DNA of 60,000 nucleotides from Glandiceps talaboti (Eukaryota; Hemichordata; Enteropneusta; Spengelidae), in assembly GCF_964340395.1 (NCBI RefSeq), contig NC_135556.1, positions 19,586,142 through 19,646,141 on the forward strand. Direction: 5' to 3'. Positions within the stretch are counted from its first letter, which is position 1. Every line of letters begins with the position of its first letter. Below are positions 22,867 to 36,035 of the stretch, piece after piece. The position numbers were made by a program, and so were the translations under genes. The notes beneath the pieces were generated by a model. The model did no database searches, was not told the origin of the DNA, and worked only from the letters and a program-made list of their open reading frames with translations.

Positions 22867-24039
22867 GAGTGTAGGATCTCATAAAAAAAAGCTTGTGTTT
22901 GTCCTTACAGAAGGCATTCAGTTTACACCAGGTCCTAGTTTTGAGAAGGTTTGATTTAGACATTACTACAAACACTACAATTGAATTTCACACCAACAAT
23001 TTGCCTATTGATTTTGAGCTTAAGTTTTACCATAAAATACATTTTTTCACCAAAATTTTACATTTATGGTGTCATTAATTTGATTTGTACAATTTCCCAC
23101 CTCAAAATTATCCTGAGTAACATTACCACCAAATACCAAGGCAATTTGCCCAGGTTGTTCGCACAAGACATACACTACACATAACACATTATATATTCTA
23201 CCTCAGACATACACGTAGACATTCAGTGTACCCTGAAGTTGAGTGGACAATCACTGACGAAAAACGCTGTTATATTAGGTTTAAATTCATCAATTTCCTG
23301 ACTCTGGTATCAATTTCACATCCACTACTGATATTACGATTGTCTAAAATACAACAGTTGGGGCAGAATTTTATTCAATACTCCAAACCTAATTAGATTG
23401 CAATTTGCCGCCAACGACAGCCATTCACAGCTGTAGGAATGACCAGATTAGCAAGTTAATGGCAGCTATAGTCGCCAGCTCATATATATAACCCTGGGTG
23501 TTGTCATGAGATTGGCACACAACTTGCAATATACATACAGGATACATTTGACACTGTGAAAGGACTTATAGCATTACGTCTTGCATATGTTATTACTTCA
23601 TCTATTTAATATTTCTTAAAACCTCGGAATCTGTCAAATGCACCTCATTTATGTGTGACGGATAGCTATAGTCACTTTCATATAGTGAAAGATTTTGAGT
23701 GTCGTAACCCCGGCTTACAATGCAAATCAAAACTCAATTGTGCAATATTCCATTTCAAGCCTGATAATGCTAATAATAATTACTATTTCATGCAGCAATG
23801 GAAGAGGGACTTTCCACTCATGCAATACATGTATAATGACAGTTACCATGATTTAATATTGAAACTAGCTATACTCAAAGTATTACAAACAGTCTGTGAT
23901 CAATACTCCAAACAACCTTATACTGTATGGTGAAAAGGGTTGCATTCACCTTATATTATGTACGATTAAGGGCTATGGATGCAAACTGATTGTCATGTAC
24001 ATGTATTATAAAGTTCCTTGTATAAATAATAGATTTGTA

Positions 24040-24190
24040 CAACAAATTGGCTGTCATTTGTACAAATCCTAAAAGGTCATGAAAATATGGGACATGCATA
24101 TATTGTCCACTATGGTATGTCACCTTTGTGCCAAGTTGGAATGAAATTGGCCAGTGCATGTGAGAGGTGTGGCTTTTTACATGGAGGCTA
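24040..24190. repeat. Dispersed repeat family R3, copy 1
   Basis: Shares CACCTTTGTGCC-AGTT-GA and ATGAAATTGGCCA-TGCAT with 53560-53700, with diverged flanks in between. Confidence 0.6.
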
Positions 24191-24410
24191 ATAAGGAAGG
24201 AAACCAAACCATTAAACACATCAAAAGTGAGCTATGGGTACACCATATGTGATATATATCTTGAAATAAGGTCAGAGAGTAATGAGGACTTTTTTCATGT
24301 TTCTTGTAAAATACATGTAACGTACTTGAGTGTGAATAATGGAAAAAAGATGGCTATTTAATAAAAGTATTTTACACATACTTGGCAAAATATCTTCCAG
24401 AGCTTGCGTA

Positions 24411-24675
24411 TTAATTATGTGGTACCCTGGATTTGTAAGTTATTGGTGATGTGTTCAAAGATGATTTGCTTCAGTGAAGAGTCAATTAAGTTACTTTGTT
24501 CAAACACACTGGATCAGTCTGTATTGACAAAGAAAACCTTGCAAATATAGTCAAAATTGTCATGACTTTTACACATTTCCAGTGATATTCTTCAATACAA
24601 CTTCAGATAGATCACTAATATTCATTTACACACATACACATACACATACACATGCACACACACATGCATGCATAC

Positions 24676-24744
<69 letters not shown>

Positions 24745-24807
24745 CGCACGCACGCATGCATGATTCCCAGAGAGTTCCTCATTCATCACAGATCATTGTA
24801 CATTCTG
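24411..24807 (-). repeat. Long inverted repeat, right arm (contains CA microsatellite)
   Basis: Reverse-complement copy of 20892-21248, about 40 bp longer because the CA tract (24628-24757) is longer and more interrupted. The inner edge is TTAATTATGTGGTACC and the outer edge CATTCTG. Confidence 0.9.
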
Positions 24808-25373
24808 ATGCCTGCCTGAAAAACTGGATATGTGTAAGCCAAATCAGATATTGTATACTAAGTTGTAGCTTATGCAATTTCATAGTTATACAAATCATAC
24901 CGTGTTCATTCATTCCATTTCACAGCATCCATGAAATTAAATTTAGGGCCATAAATATAGCTTAAAGCACAGTCAAATTAACTTTATGTTAAAGTGCTTT
25001 TTAATGTACTAAGTGATGCGATACCATTCCAAAGTCTGTATAATGGGGCTATGCAAGCATGCATGGTTATGGCATTAATTTAGATGCAGGACACATATCC
25101 TCGGCTGTACACATTTTACTTTCAATCTTAGCTACCAATTTCATGGCGTTTAATGTACTGTTGAACAGAATGCAAGAGTAATAAAAACTGTCACATCATC
25201 TGACCCAAATCTACATTGTATAGTCCCAGTGATATACATCCATGTAACACAGTTACACTGGCATGCTTTAACTAATGGTATGCCAATTCTACAGTGAATG
25301 TACTGTACATGTACATGTACTACATCCCTGTATTCCATCAGAAACATGGTTTCACAATATTTCAACGATGGTT
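24808..25373. other. AT-rich non-coding stretch
   Basis: No gene or repeat array recognised, apart from short ACATGTACATGT motifs near 25306. Confidence 0.35.
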
Positions 25374-26475
25374 ATTGAACATGGTTGACCATGGTTAGAC
25401 CATGGTGTAAACATGATGGACAATGTGTGACTGCTTGAGAAATGGCACCAAGGCCAGCCCACACCATAGTCAAATTAATTAGGTTCAGATCATGGTTAAC
25501 CATGTTTGGAACTGGTCAGATAAATCATGTTTGGATAGTCCATGTTTGGATAGATCATGGTTTGAATGGGTCAGATAGAACATATCTGTATAGGCCATGG
25601 TTGGAACAGGTCAGATAGACCATGTTTGGAACTGGTCAGATAGACCATGTTTGGATAGAGCATGGTTTGAATAGGTCAGATAGAACATAGCTGTATAGGC
25701 CATGGTTGGAACTGGTCAGATAGACCATGTTTGGATAGAGCATGGTTGGAACTGGTCAGAAAGACCATGTTTGGATAGAGCATGGTTGGAACTGGTCAGA
25801 TAGACCATGTTTGGATAGAGCATGGTTGGAACTGGTCAGATAGACCATGTTTGGATAGAGCATGGTTGGAACTGGTCAGATAGACCATGTTTGGATAGAG
25901 CATGGTTGGAACTGGTCAGATAGACCATGTTTGGATAGAGCATGGTTGGAACTGGTCAGATAGACCATGTTTGGATAGAGCATGGTTGGAACTGATCAGA
26001 TAGACCATGTTTGGATAGAGCATGGTTGGAACTGATCAGATAGACCATGCTTGGATAGACCATGGTTGGAACTGCATGGTCAGATAGACCATGTTTGGAA
26101 AGAGCATGGTTGGAATAGGTCAGTCAGACCATATCTGTAATGTGTGTATAGACCATGGCTGGAACAGGCTGGAGACCATGTTTGGATAGACCATGGTTGG
26201 AATACATCAGTCAGACCATGTTTGGAACAGGTCAGATAGACCATATTTGGATAGAGCATGGTTGGATAGATCATGGTTTGAATAGGTCAGTCAGACCATA
26301 TCTGTAATGTTTGGATAGACCATGGTTGGAATACGTCAGTCAGACCATGTTTGGAACAGGTCAGATAGAACATATCTGTATAGATCATGGTTGGAACTGG
26401 TCAGATAGACCATGTTTGGAATAGGTTACATAGAACATATTTGGATGGAACATGCTTGGAACAAGTCAGGTAGAA
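25374..26475. repeat. Minisatellite, 40-bp unit
   Basis: About 1.1 kb. The core (25700-26050) is near-perfect copies of CATGGTTGGAACTGGTCAGA followed by TAGACCATGTTTGGATAGAG. Both flanks hold shuffled and truncated variants, the classic pattern of a homogenised centre with degenerate edges. Confidence 0.96.
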
Positions 26476-27402
26476 TATACTTCAAAATATCATTTCAACA
26501 TTAATAGTTTTGTCTACAGACCAGAAATTCAGTCTCAGGTTCTCACATTAGTGTTAATTTTATCAGTGGAGGCATAAGAATGACACAGGATCAATGCTTT
26601 TGTTCTGAGTCCACTCTTTCTAAAGATCTAGCAGCCAACTGTATAGACAGTCCTCTCATTTGATGCATGATCAGTTCCTACATGAAAAGTTTAAAGTTAA
26701 CGGTAACCTAGACGATTGATGACTCTAATACTTTTCTGTTAGGAATCCTAGTTTATTCCTACTCTCCTGAATTGAATTGCTATGAGGGTTGAAAAGGGTG
26801 ATGTCAGTCACCTACACGGTCCCTAAGGCGTGACATTTAACGGGCCCGCCATTTTTTATTTACATAAAAGATCTTCGGAACTCTTTTAGCTAACTTTGAT
26901 TTCAATCTATGTGCAGATGATTCTTTCACACATTTCCGAACAAAATTATGTACTATAGATGTTTTTCAAGTGAATTATCATTTCAACAAAGTTACAGATT
27001 GGTGCAATGTTGGCCATCAATATCGGAAAAATAATTCCATAATTTTTCACGAGCAAAGCTAGACTGTTTCCACACATAGTGCTCATTACATGAAAGGTAA
27101 TATTTCAAATGAGGCTGATAAAGGAGTGATCATTGCTAAACACTTGATATCAAAATATCATTAACAAAACGAGCCTTAGAAAAAAGTCAATTTTTTAATT
27201 AAGAAATTATGTACGCCAACATACTAGTATTTCATTATTAATTATTTTACTTTGTTCAACCATGGAGGTACATATAGAAAGGGCTACCTCCATTGTTCAA
27301 ATTAACATAACCTATTCATTGGTCATAGTGGTCATTATTTTTATGGGATATAGTATGAAAATTTCACCTTCCCAGTATCCGCAGTGCCACCTCTACAGTA
27401 TG
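26476..27402. other. Non-coding stretch
   Basis: No gene recognised. A more GC-rich block with GGGCCCGCC lies near 26840. Confidence 0.35.
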
Positions 27403-27670
27403 AATAGGCCTTTCCAGACTGCAAACAGGAAATTGAGAATACAGCACCCTCGCTCAAATTGGGGGTATCATCACCTCATAGTACTGTTCCTTAAGAGCTC
27501 TGTCTCTTGGTATTCTGTAGAAGTGTAAATCAGGGAATTTTTTTGTATTGTTCAGACATCAGGGAAAGCAGCAGTGCTCTATGATCAGGTAACCTATACC
27601 ATGTATACCCCCAAGGTACACTCAGACAGGAAGTAGAGCGCCATCATGGCAAATTTTGGAAAGGCCTATT
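27403..27670. mobile_element. MITE-like dispersed repeat family R1, copy B
   Basis: 268 bp bounded by the terminal inverted repeat AATAGGCCTTTCCA (27403-27416) and TGGAAAGGCCTATT (27657-27670). The interior is colinear with 11363-11606. No coding capacity, so non-autonomous. No clear target-site duplication. Confidence 0.85.
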
Positions 27671-29166
27671 TACATAGTGCCATCTTCCCTTATACAGAGT
27701 GCCAATGAACAAACCTGATGGAATTGAAAGTTTGACACAATGAAGTTTTATTTGAGATCCTAAAACTGCCAAAGTGACGATTGAGAATATATAGTCCATG
27801 GATCCAAGAATTAACAGGACAATAAAATAGAGTTACTTTGGAACAGTAAGTTAGAATCGAATTTGACCTTTTGATCTGCCTGCTACGGACCTTGATTATG
27901 CAATGAATTAATCATTCAGCGTTAATGTCGCTCTGCCAAAGTGGCACTTCACTTCAACCATAGAAAAACGAGGAGCTGCGACAGTGACAAAAATGAAGAC
28001 AGAACACCATGATGTATACTGCATTTAGATTAATATGCAAGGGTTATCCAGAGTCTATGGATGATCTTAAAATAGGACCAACTGGTACACTTCACAAACA
28101 CATACAGTACATGTGTATGCTGAATAGGGTAGCTTTATTCATTGTATTGTGTATGCACAATTGGTGTTATTATTATCAGTAACTCGCTCCTTTATATTAA
28201 ATTCCACACTTTACTGTAGAAGCTCATTTGCGATTCATATCCATTACAATGTGTGAAAGTGCAAACAATCAACAGTGTTTTTGTCCATATGGGACCATTC
28301 AGTTTATGATGACTGTTACAGTTACATGATTTGTGTTGGTTGTCTTTTAGGACTCACACCAACAATCAACAGACTAGCAACGCCTGTTGTATTAAGTGCG
28401 AATGGGGCGCTTAACCTATACCTGCTGTCACACTCTTCCAGAAGCATATCTACCTTTTGTGTCACCCTTCTTTCAAAAGACTGTCATACACTGTGCAAAA
28501 TGATACTTTGGGTCTTTCTGGTTAATATTTAGAATCTAACACGGAAAGTAACAATTGGAGATGGTCAGAGATTATTATGCATCTTTTACAAACAAGCAAG
28601 CGACTTACCGAAAAGAGTACAACAATTACACTACTTTCAGAGAAGTTAATGCTCTGATAAAGTTTCTTGCTCTGAAGAACCCTAATATAATGAGTGATTT
28701 TTAGCAAGAACGTTTACACACAAATGACTTAATCGGGAAATTTTGCCATTTTTTTCGGGTAGCTCATAATGTGATCTATCAAATGTCCATTGCCATTTTT
28801 GTTAAATTCGTATTGGGATAACGGATACTACTGTAGACTGGGGGATACAGAATAAATGAAACATTGACTTTATGATCTCTGCTGCTAGCTCACTAGCCTA
28901 ATAATAGCAAGTATTACTAAGTTAATACTAAGTTTCTCGGTCAGTGTATCTAACTGTAACTACACCAACTCGTGCTCTGATTTCGTCGTATTAGAGTATC
29001 ACAAATCTTACTACCAAATATCACGTTATTTCGCAAGTTCAAACTGTAACAGCGTGATTTTCGGACGTACACAACTGTTTGCACTAGGATTAAAAGATTA
29101 TCATTAGAGCAAGTAACTTAATAAGTGATACAATGTAGAATTTGCATATCATGATTTCTTGATCTC

Positions 29167-29189
29167 GTTCATGGATTTTGTCCATGAAC
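29167..29189. repeat. Perfect hairpin, 9-bp arms
   Basis: GTTCATGGA and its reverse complement TCCATGAAC flank a 5-base TTTTG loop. Confidence 0.8.
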
Positions 29190-30764
29190 TTTTATTCTTA
29201 CGCAACATTGAAGGTGGCGCTGGCTACCAGTGTGGTTGTCGTTAGCATCTCCGCATCCTAATCTTGAATAATTAAGAGTAATGAATAGTAATGGATTTTC
29301 AGTATGAGTAACAAAGAAGTCCCAGCCTGATCATGTTTTGTCTAAAATTGCATATACCATGTATAAATATCAACTTTAGTTTCTGTAACAACATACACAT
29401 TCCCAAGACATTCAGATGTCCACACACACCAAATTTATTACCAAAATCACCAGCTGCTCATTGGTGTCATTGATTTTCATAGAGGAATCGCTGTGTTGGT
29501 TACTGTTTGCATTCAAGTTTGACAATAACCCTGTACCCATCCATGTTGTTTTATCTTTATAATTTACACACGATACTCTTGGTTGTTGCTATGGGTGTGT
29601 CCGTGGTTGCTATGCACACCTGTACTTTCACCTGTATGCTTGTAATGGCTATTCCTCACAAATGTTATCTTAGCAAACAAAGGGCACTGATTTTTTAGCT
29701 GTTGTTGTGGGCTTGGTCTCTGTTGTTAGGCATATACTTGTATGTAGGACAGTGAGACATTGCATATGTATGACTTGTATGGATTATCAGCTAGTATCGT
29801 CTATTAAAATAGAATTTAATATAAGCGAAAAGGATGATTAACCAACAGGAGATTTTATCGCATGATATCTGAAATCCACCAGAATCTAAAATCTAATTTG
29901 ACAATTTGAAATGAGATGGGATGGCAGATCGGCCAGGATCTGGCAGTACTCTTTACAGGATATTAGCATCTAATACCTAAGTTAAGGGTCTATGTTACAG
30001 ATGGAGGCAAACCAGCCAGGCCTACTCGGATAATTTCATCTAAAATCTAAGTATGTATAAGTTAAAAGTCTATTTCTATCAGATATTTTATGCATAAATG
30101 TGCAATGCTGGTGTGTTTGTTGTCTGAGCATTGAATGTTATACCCCATAAAGTGACTCAGTGAGTACTGGTATTTTGTACTAACACATACATGTATTGGA
30201 GTTGTGTAATATTGAAATATAGTATACTTAAAGCATTTGTTTAGACTTAAACTGGTCGGATGGGGAATTTGCAACATGACTGCATTCACACCTTCTTGAT
30301 TTGAATCATTAAGTTGTATGGAGCATAACATTTATCACACAGTAAAAGCTGTTGACTTTAATTTGAGTCATACTGCAAACCTGACCTTGATCACCATGGT
30401 ATTTTTTAGTGAATAACTCCTTGTTATCTTAATGTAACTTGGGTATATATATACTACTCTGGCAGTTGAAGTCTCGATTTATTTAGATACACACACAAAA
30501 TAAAAGTAGCATTATTGCATGTGGTAGGAGATAGCTGTCATGGGAATCTAATCACCCTGTAATCAGGACAGTGTAAATACTGGAAGTCCCCAAAATGTAC
30601 ACTTCAATATCATGCAAGTCATTAGAAATGCCACCCTACTGTGAGTACAATTAAGCCAATGTCCATTCAACAGCTAATATTGATATGTCACAACAATAAT
30701 TTCAGTCAGTGTCTAACTTGTTAGTATTACGCCAATATCTTGATTACTACCCCGGTACAGTAGT

Positions 30765-30785
30765 ACTAGTAGTAATACTACTAGT
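30765..30785. repeat. 21-bp palindrome of CTAGTAGTA type
   Basis: ACTAGTAGTA, one central A, then the exact reverse complement. It lies in a short AGT/ACT-rich patch. Confidence 0.8.
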
Positions 30786-31688
30786 AGTAGTGTTAAATCA
30801 ATCATAACGGTACATTAACCTAATTTCCTACCTTTTTCTCCCTCTAATATATCATAATTTATCTATGGGATAACACCATGTGGGCAAATCTGACATTTAT
30901 ATACCTCCTCATCCCAAATCAATTCCCTTGATATGAAATGAAGTCAGTAGTAATGAGTAGTAGCTAATTATACAACACTACTTACAAGGTAAAGAGATGA
31001 AACCATAATTATTTCTAAATTTTCCTTACTCATGTCATCTGGATTATCTAATTGATTTTCAGTACTAAATTCATACCAACCATGTCTGTAATAGATAATC
31101 ATTGAGTTTATATGTAAGATTTACGAACCCTGATAACAGAGAGATGGAAATATCAATATCATGTGGGATATTATGCTCTATGTTTAAAAGCTCAGGAAAA
31201 GGATAACTTGAGAAATCACCATGTTTGATAAAAATCTGGATGTTATTTATTTTGTAAAATGAGAGTAAATGCATTGGGTTCATTCATTTTCCTATATCAA
31301 TATCGGGTTGGCATTTATCTGAACTTTTATATGACAATGAGGTATGAGTCTTGCTGGCAACTTGAGTAAATGTATTCAAATTACCATAACAATAGAAGAA
31401 GCCAACAATATGTTTAACAGCAGTCGCCTTCAATGCAAGTCTCATGTGTCACTTCCACCTAAGTTCAGAATGGATAATTACACCCTCTACCAGTGTTATC
31501 GCCAATTTATCCCAGAGTATAAAACAATTACAGCATAATTTCCAACTTTATAGCCATTTACCAGAATCAGAATAATTGTTACTGTTATATAGTCAGTTTG
31601 TGCCACAGTATTATAATGTTTTGTTTCATCAAATGTACGATATGCTCTAACTTGCAAGGACGGATCAAGCCAAAAACAATAATTGTTC

Positions 31689-32042
31689 GGTTCGAGTTAC
31701 CCGACCCCCACCTAGCTTTTCACTACTGACCCTAAACTTTTTTTTTATGTATTCAAGTAAAAAATAACAAAATCGCAAAAATTGTGAAGTCTCACGAGAA
31801 ATAGTGGATGCGAAAACTGCCATAAACTTAAAAAGACACTCTAAAACTGTTCTCCCAATCTGTAATGGCTTTACATCTGATAGGATGAAATAAATAACAC
31901 CGAGACCATTTGGAAAACCTGAACTACACACTCACAGATGAAAAAAAAATATAATAAAATAAAATCTACCTACCCCACCTATTCTAGAATTGAATGTAAA
32001 AATTGTAACCGGAACAACACAATTTTTTTTTATTAGGCCTTA
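31689..32042. repeat. Dispersed repeat family R2, copy 2
   Basis: Direct copy of 22509-22866, with moderate divergence and small indels. On the minus strand both copies keep a similar translated stretch (ASTIS followed by a Phe/Leu/Tyr-rich segment). That may be a trace of coding or simply shared ancestry. Confidence 0.85.
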
Positions 32043-33268
32043 ACTGAAATCACGAATTTAAATTATCAATATGGTTTGATTTTTTTTGCATCAAAAGAAA
32101 AATAAACAAATTTTGATTTAGTGTCTATAGTGAATGATAAATCCCCCAACACTTCAGTTACTGCAGCTGTGTTGTTCAGTATAGTGTTCATTCATCAGGT
32201 TTGCAGTACAAATACAGGATGGTGAACATAATTCATCAGCAGCTGTACTGGTGATAAATTACAAATCTCCTACTTCAAGGACAAACCTGCAAGTCATTTT
32301 GATTTTCTTAAATTGCTTCGTATACAGCTTTGATTTGATTGCTTGAAATTAGTGTTTTAAAAAAATATAAAGTTTGGGGTATTAAAACTGTTCGCATAGG
32401 ATGAGTTGATTTTCAAATTAACAGAGAGTCATATTTCACTAAAACCTGTGTTCTATGTGTTTTGTAATATCCACACAAGAAGAACAGCAAGACCTTGGAT
32501 TAGGTTTGACAACACCAGACTGGGTTAACATTCATACGGCATAATATGTATGGTATAGAGTTTCTATAATTCTAATCTAACGTGCAACATCTGTTACTAC
32601 CTCTCAGAAAGTCTTAAATCCTAATCCCTTCAATTCCGATTTCTTGGAATCAACAAAACCATAATATGTGCTTTCTTCACCTTTCTAAAAATGAATCCAT
32701 ATCGTCTTATAGTCATAGTACCCCAAGGCATTTTTATTGCATTGCTGAAGGACATCTCTTCATCCTTTGAAAGCAGGACTAATGTTAGTGATAAGTCGGC
32801 TCAGTTCTTTGCGATATTTGTGTCTGTTGGCCTAATGGTATAATTAGAACACACAAGTATCAGTAAAAGATGATAGTGTGTGTTATATTTAGCCAAACTT
32901 CACTATTTTTAGATATTTCTGAATGAACAAGACAGGAATGTTATCAGTAAAATGTCACTCTGTGCAAAGCTGTGGATAAAGACATACTTGTTCTAAAACA
33001 GTAACTGCATTATTTAATACAGCCACCTGCTGTTGGTTAGAAAGCAGGGCATTAAAATTTATATGTGCATATATACGATCTATTTTTATAGGCTACTATT
33101 TGTTAAACTTTTGAAAAAACTCAATTTTGCCTGTAGCAGTTTTACAGATTTGCACTATCAGATTTCAAACATATGACTAGGTTTTGTAAACATAAAATTT
33201 GCTTAAATGGTACAAGAATAAATACAAAAATAATGATCTAAGAGTTGTCTTTATTCATTCGTTCATTC
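32043..33268. other. AT-rich non-coding stretch
   Basis: No gene or array recognised. Confidence 0.35.
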
Positions 33269-34695
<1,427 letters not shown>

Positions 34696-35072
34696 CCAAC
34701 AGCTGTATTGATCAATCATATTACAATATTGATAACAGGTGAACTAATCCAATCATATTATAATATTGACATCAACAGGCGTACTAATCCAATCATATTG
34801 CAATATTGACATCAACAGGTCCAATCACATTGCAGTATTAACATCAACAGGTGCACTAATCCAATCATATTGCAGTATTAACATCAACAGGTGCACTAAT
34901 CCAATCATATTATAATATTGAAATCAACAGGTGCACTAATCCAATCATATTGCAATATTGACATCAACAGGTGTACTAATCCAATCATATTATAATATTG
35001 ACATCAACAGGTGTACTAATCCAATCATATTATAATATTGACATCAACAGGTGTACTAATCCAATCATATTC
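34696..35072. repeat. Minisatellite, 40-bp unit with a CCAATCATATT core
   Basis: About nine copies of ATCAACAGGTGCACTAATCC followed by AATCATATTATAATATTGAC. One copy (34812-34830 region) is truncated. Each unit has a CCAATCA. Confidence 0.95.
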
Positions 35073-35129
35073 AATTCAACATTTCCTTTCTTTTCTTTGA
35101 ATGATTTTTCCATATTAATTTAAGAGAAG

Positions 35130-36035
35130 AGTATACAGCACTGTATATATTCCATGTTATTTAGATAATATACATGTACAGCACTGCATTTATTTAGAGA
35201 ATATACAGCACTGTATATATTCCATACTACTTAGAGAAGAGTATGTAGCCCTGAATATAGCACTGCATTTATTCCAGAGAATATACAGCACTGCATTTAT
35301 TCCATATCTATTTAGAGAATATACAGCACTGCATTTATTCCAGAGAATATACAGCACTGCATTTATTCCATATCTATTTAGAGAATATACAGCACTGCAT
35401 TTATTCCAGAGAATATACAGCACTGCATTTATTCCATATCTATTTAGAGAATATACAGCACTGCATTTATTTAGATAATATACAGCACTGCATTTATTCC
35501 ATATCTATTTAGAGAATATACAGTACTGCATTTATTTAGATAATATACAGCACTGCAATTATTTAGATAATATACAGCACTGCATTTATTTAGATAATAT
35601 ACAGCACTGCAATTATTTAGATAATATACAGCACTGCATTTATTTAGATAATATACAGCACTGCAATTATTTAGATAATATACAGCACTGCATTTATTTA
35701 GATAATATACAGCACTGCAATTATTTACAAGAATATACAGCACTGCACTTATTCCATATTATTTAGGTACTGCATTTATTTAGATAACATACAGCACTGC
35801 ATTTAGATAATATACAGCAGTGCATTTATTTATTTATTTAGATAAAATACAGCACTGCAGTTATTTGGATAATATGCAGCACTGCATTTAGATATAAATA
35901 CTAGTATATAGCAGTGCATTTATTTAGATAAAATACAGCACTGAATTTATTTAGATAAAATATAGCAGTGCATTTATTTACATAATATAAAGCACCGCAT
36001 TTACTTAGATAATATACAACAGCGCATTTATTCCA
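35130..36035. repeat. Minisatellite, 27-bp unit with longer variants
   Basis: About 30 copies of TTTATTTAGATAATATACAG followed by CACTGCA. In 35200-35520 longer variants with TTATTCCATATCTATTTAGA form a higher-order pattern. In 35520-35720 CATTTATT and CAATTATT units alternate strictly (54-bp higher-order unit). The 3' edge is degenerate. Confidence 0.95.

Larger units (their letters stand above)
21249..24410. other. 3.2-kb interval between the inverted copies
   Basis: Contains a CATA array (21326-21512), dispersed repeat R2 copy 1 (22509-22866) and part of family R3 (24040-24190). No transposase-like frame was found. An open frame at 23655-23933 (+, 92 codons) has no recognised family. Confidence 0.5.
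27671..31688. other. 4-kb stretch without recognised genes or arrays
   Basis: Mostly AT-rich unique sequence. A less AT-rich block at 28340-28510 contains TTAAGCGCC and an open frame after a TTTTAG acceptor-like site, but no family is recognised. Hairpins lie at 29167-29189 and 30765-30785. GTTGCTATGG motifs occur near 29585 and 29606. Confidence 0.35.

Noticed and set aside
23655-23933. 92-codon plus-strand frame inside the inverted-repeat interval
   Set aside because: Considered as a possible transposon-encoded protein, but no motif, no homologue recognised and AT-rich random composition.
31683-31710. tRNA T-arm-like GGTTCGAGTTACC
   Set aside because: No matching acceptor stem, anticodon arm or A/B-box spacing. 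The motif belongs to dispersed family R2.
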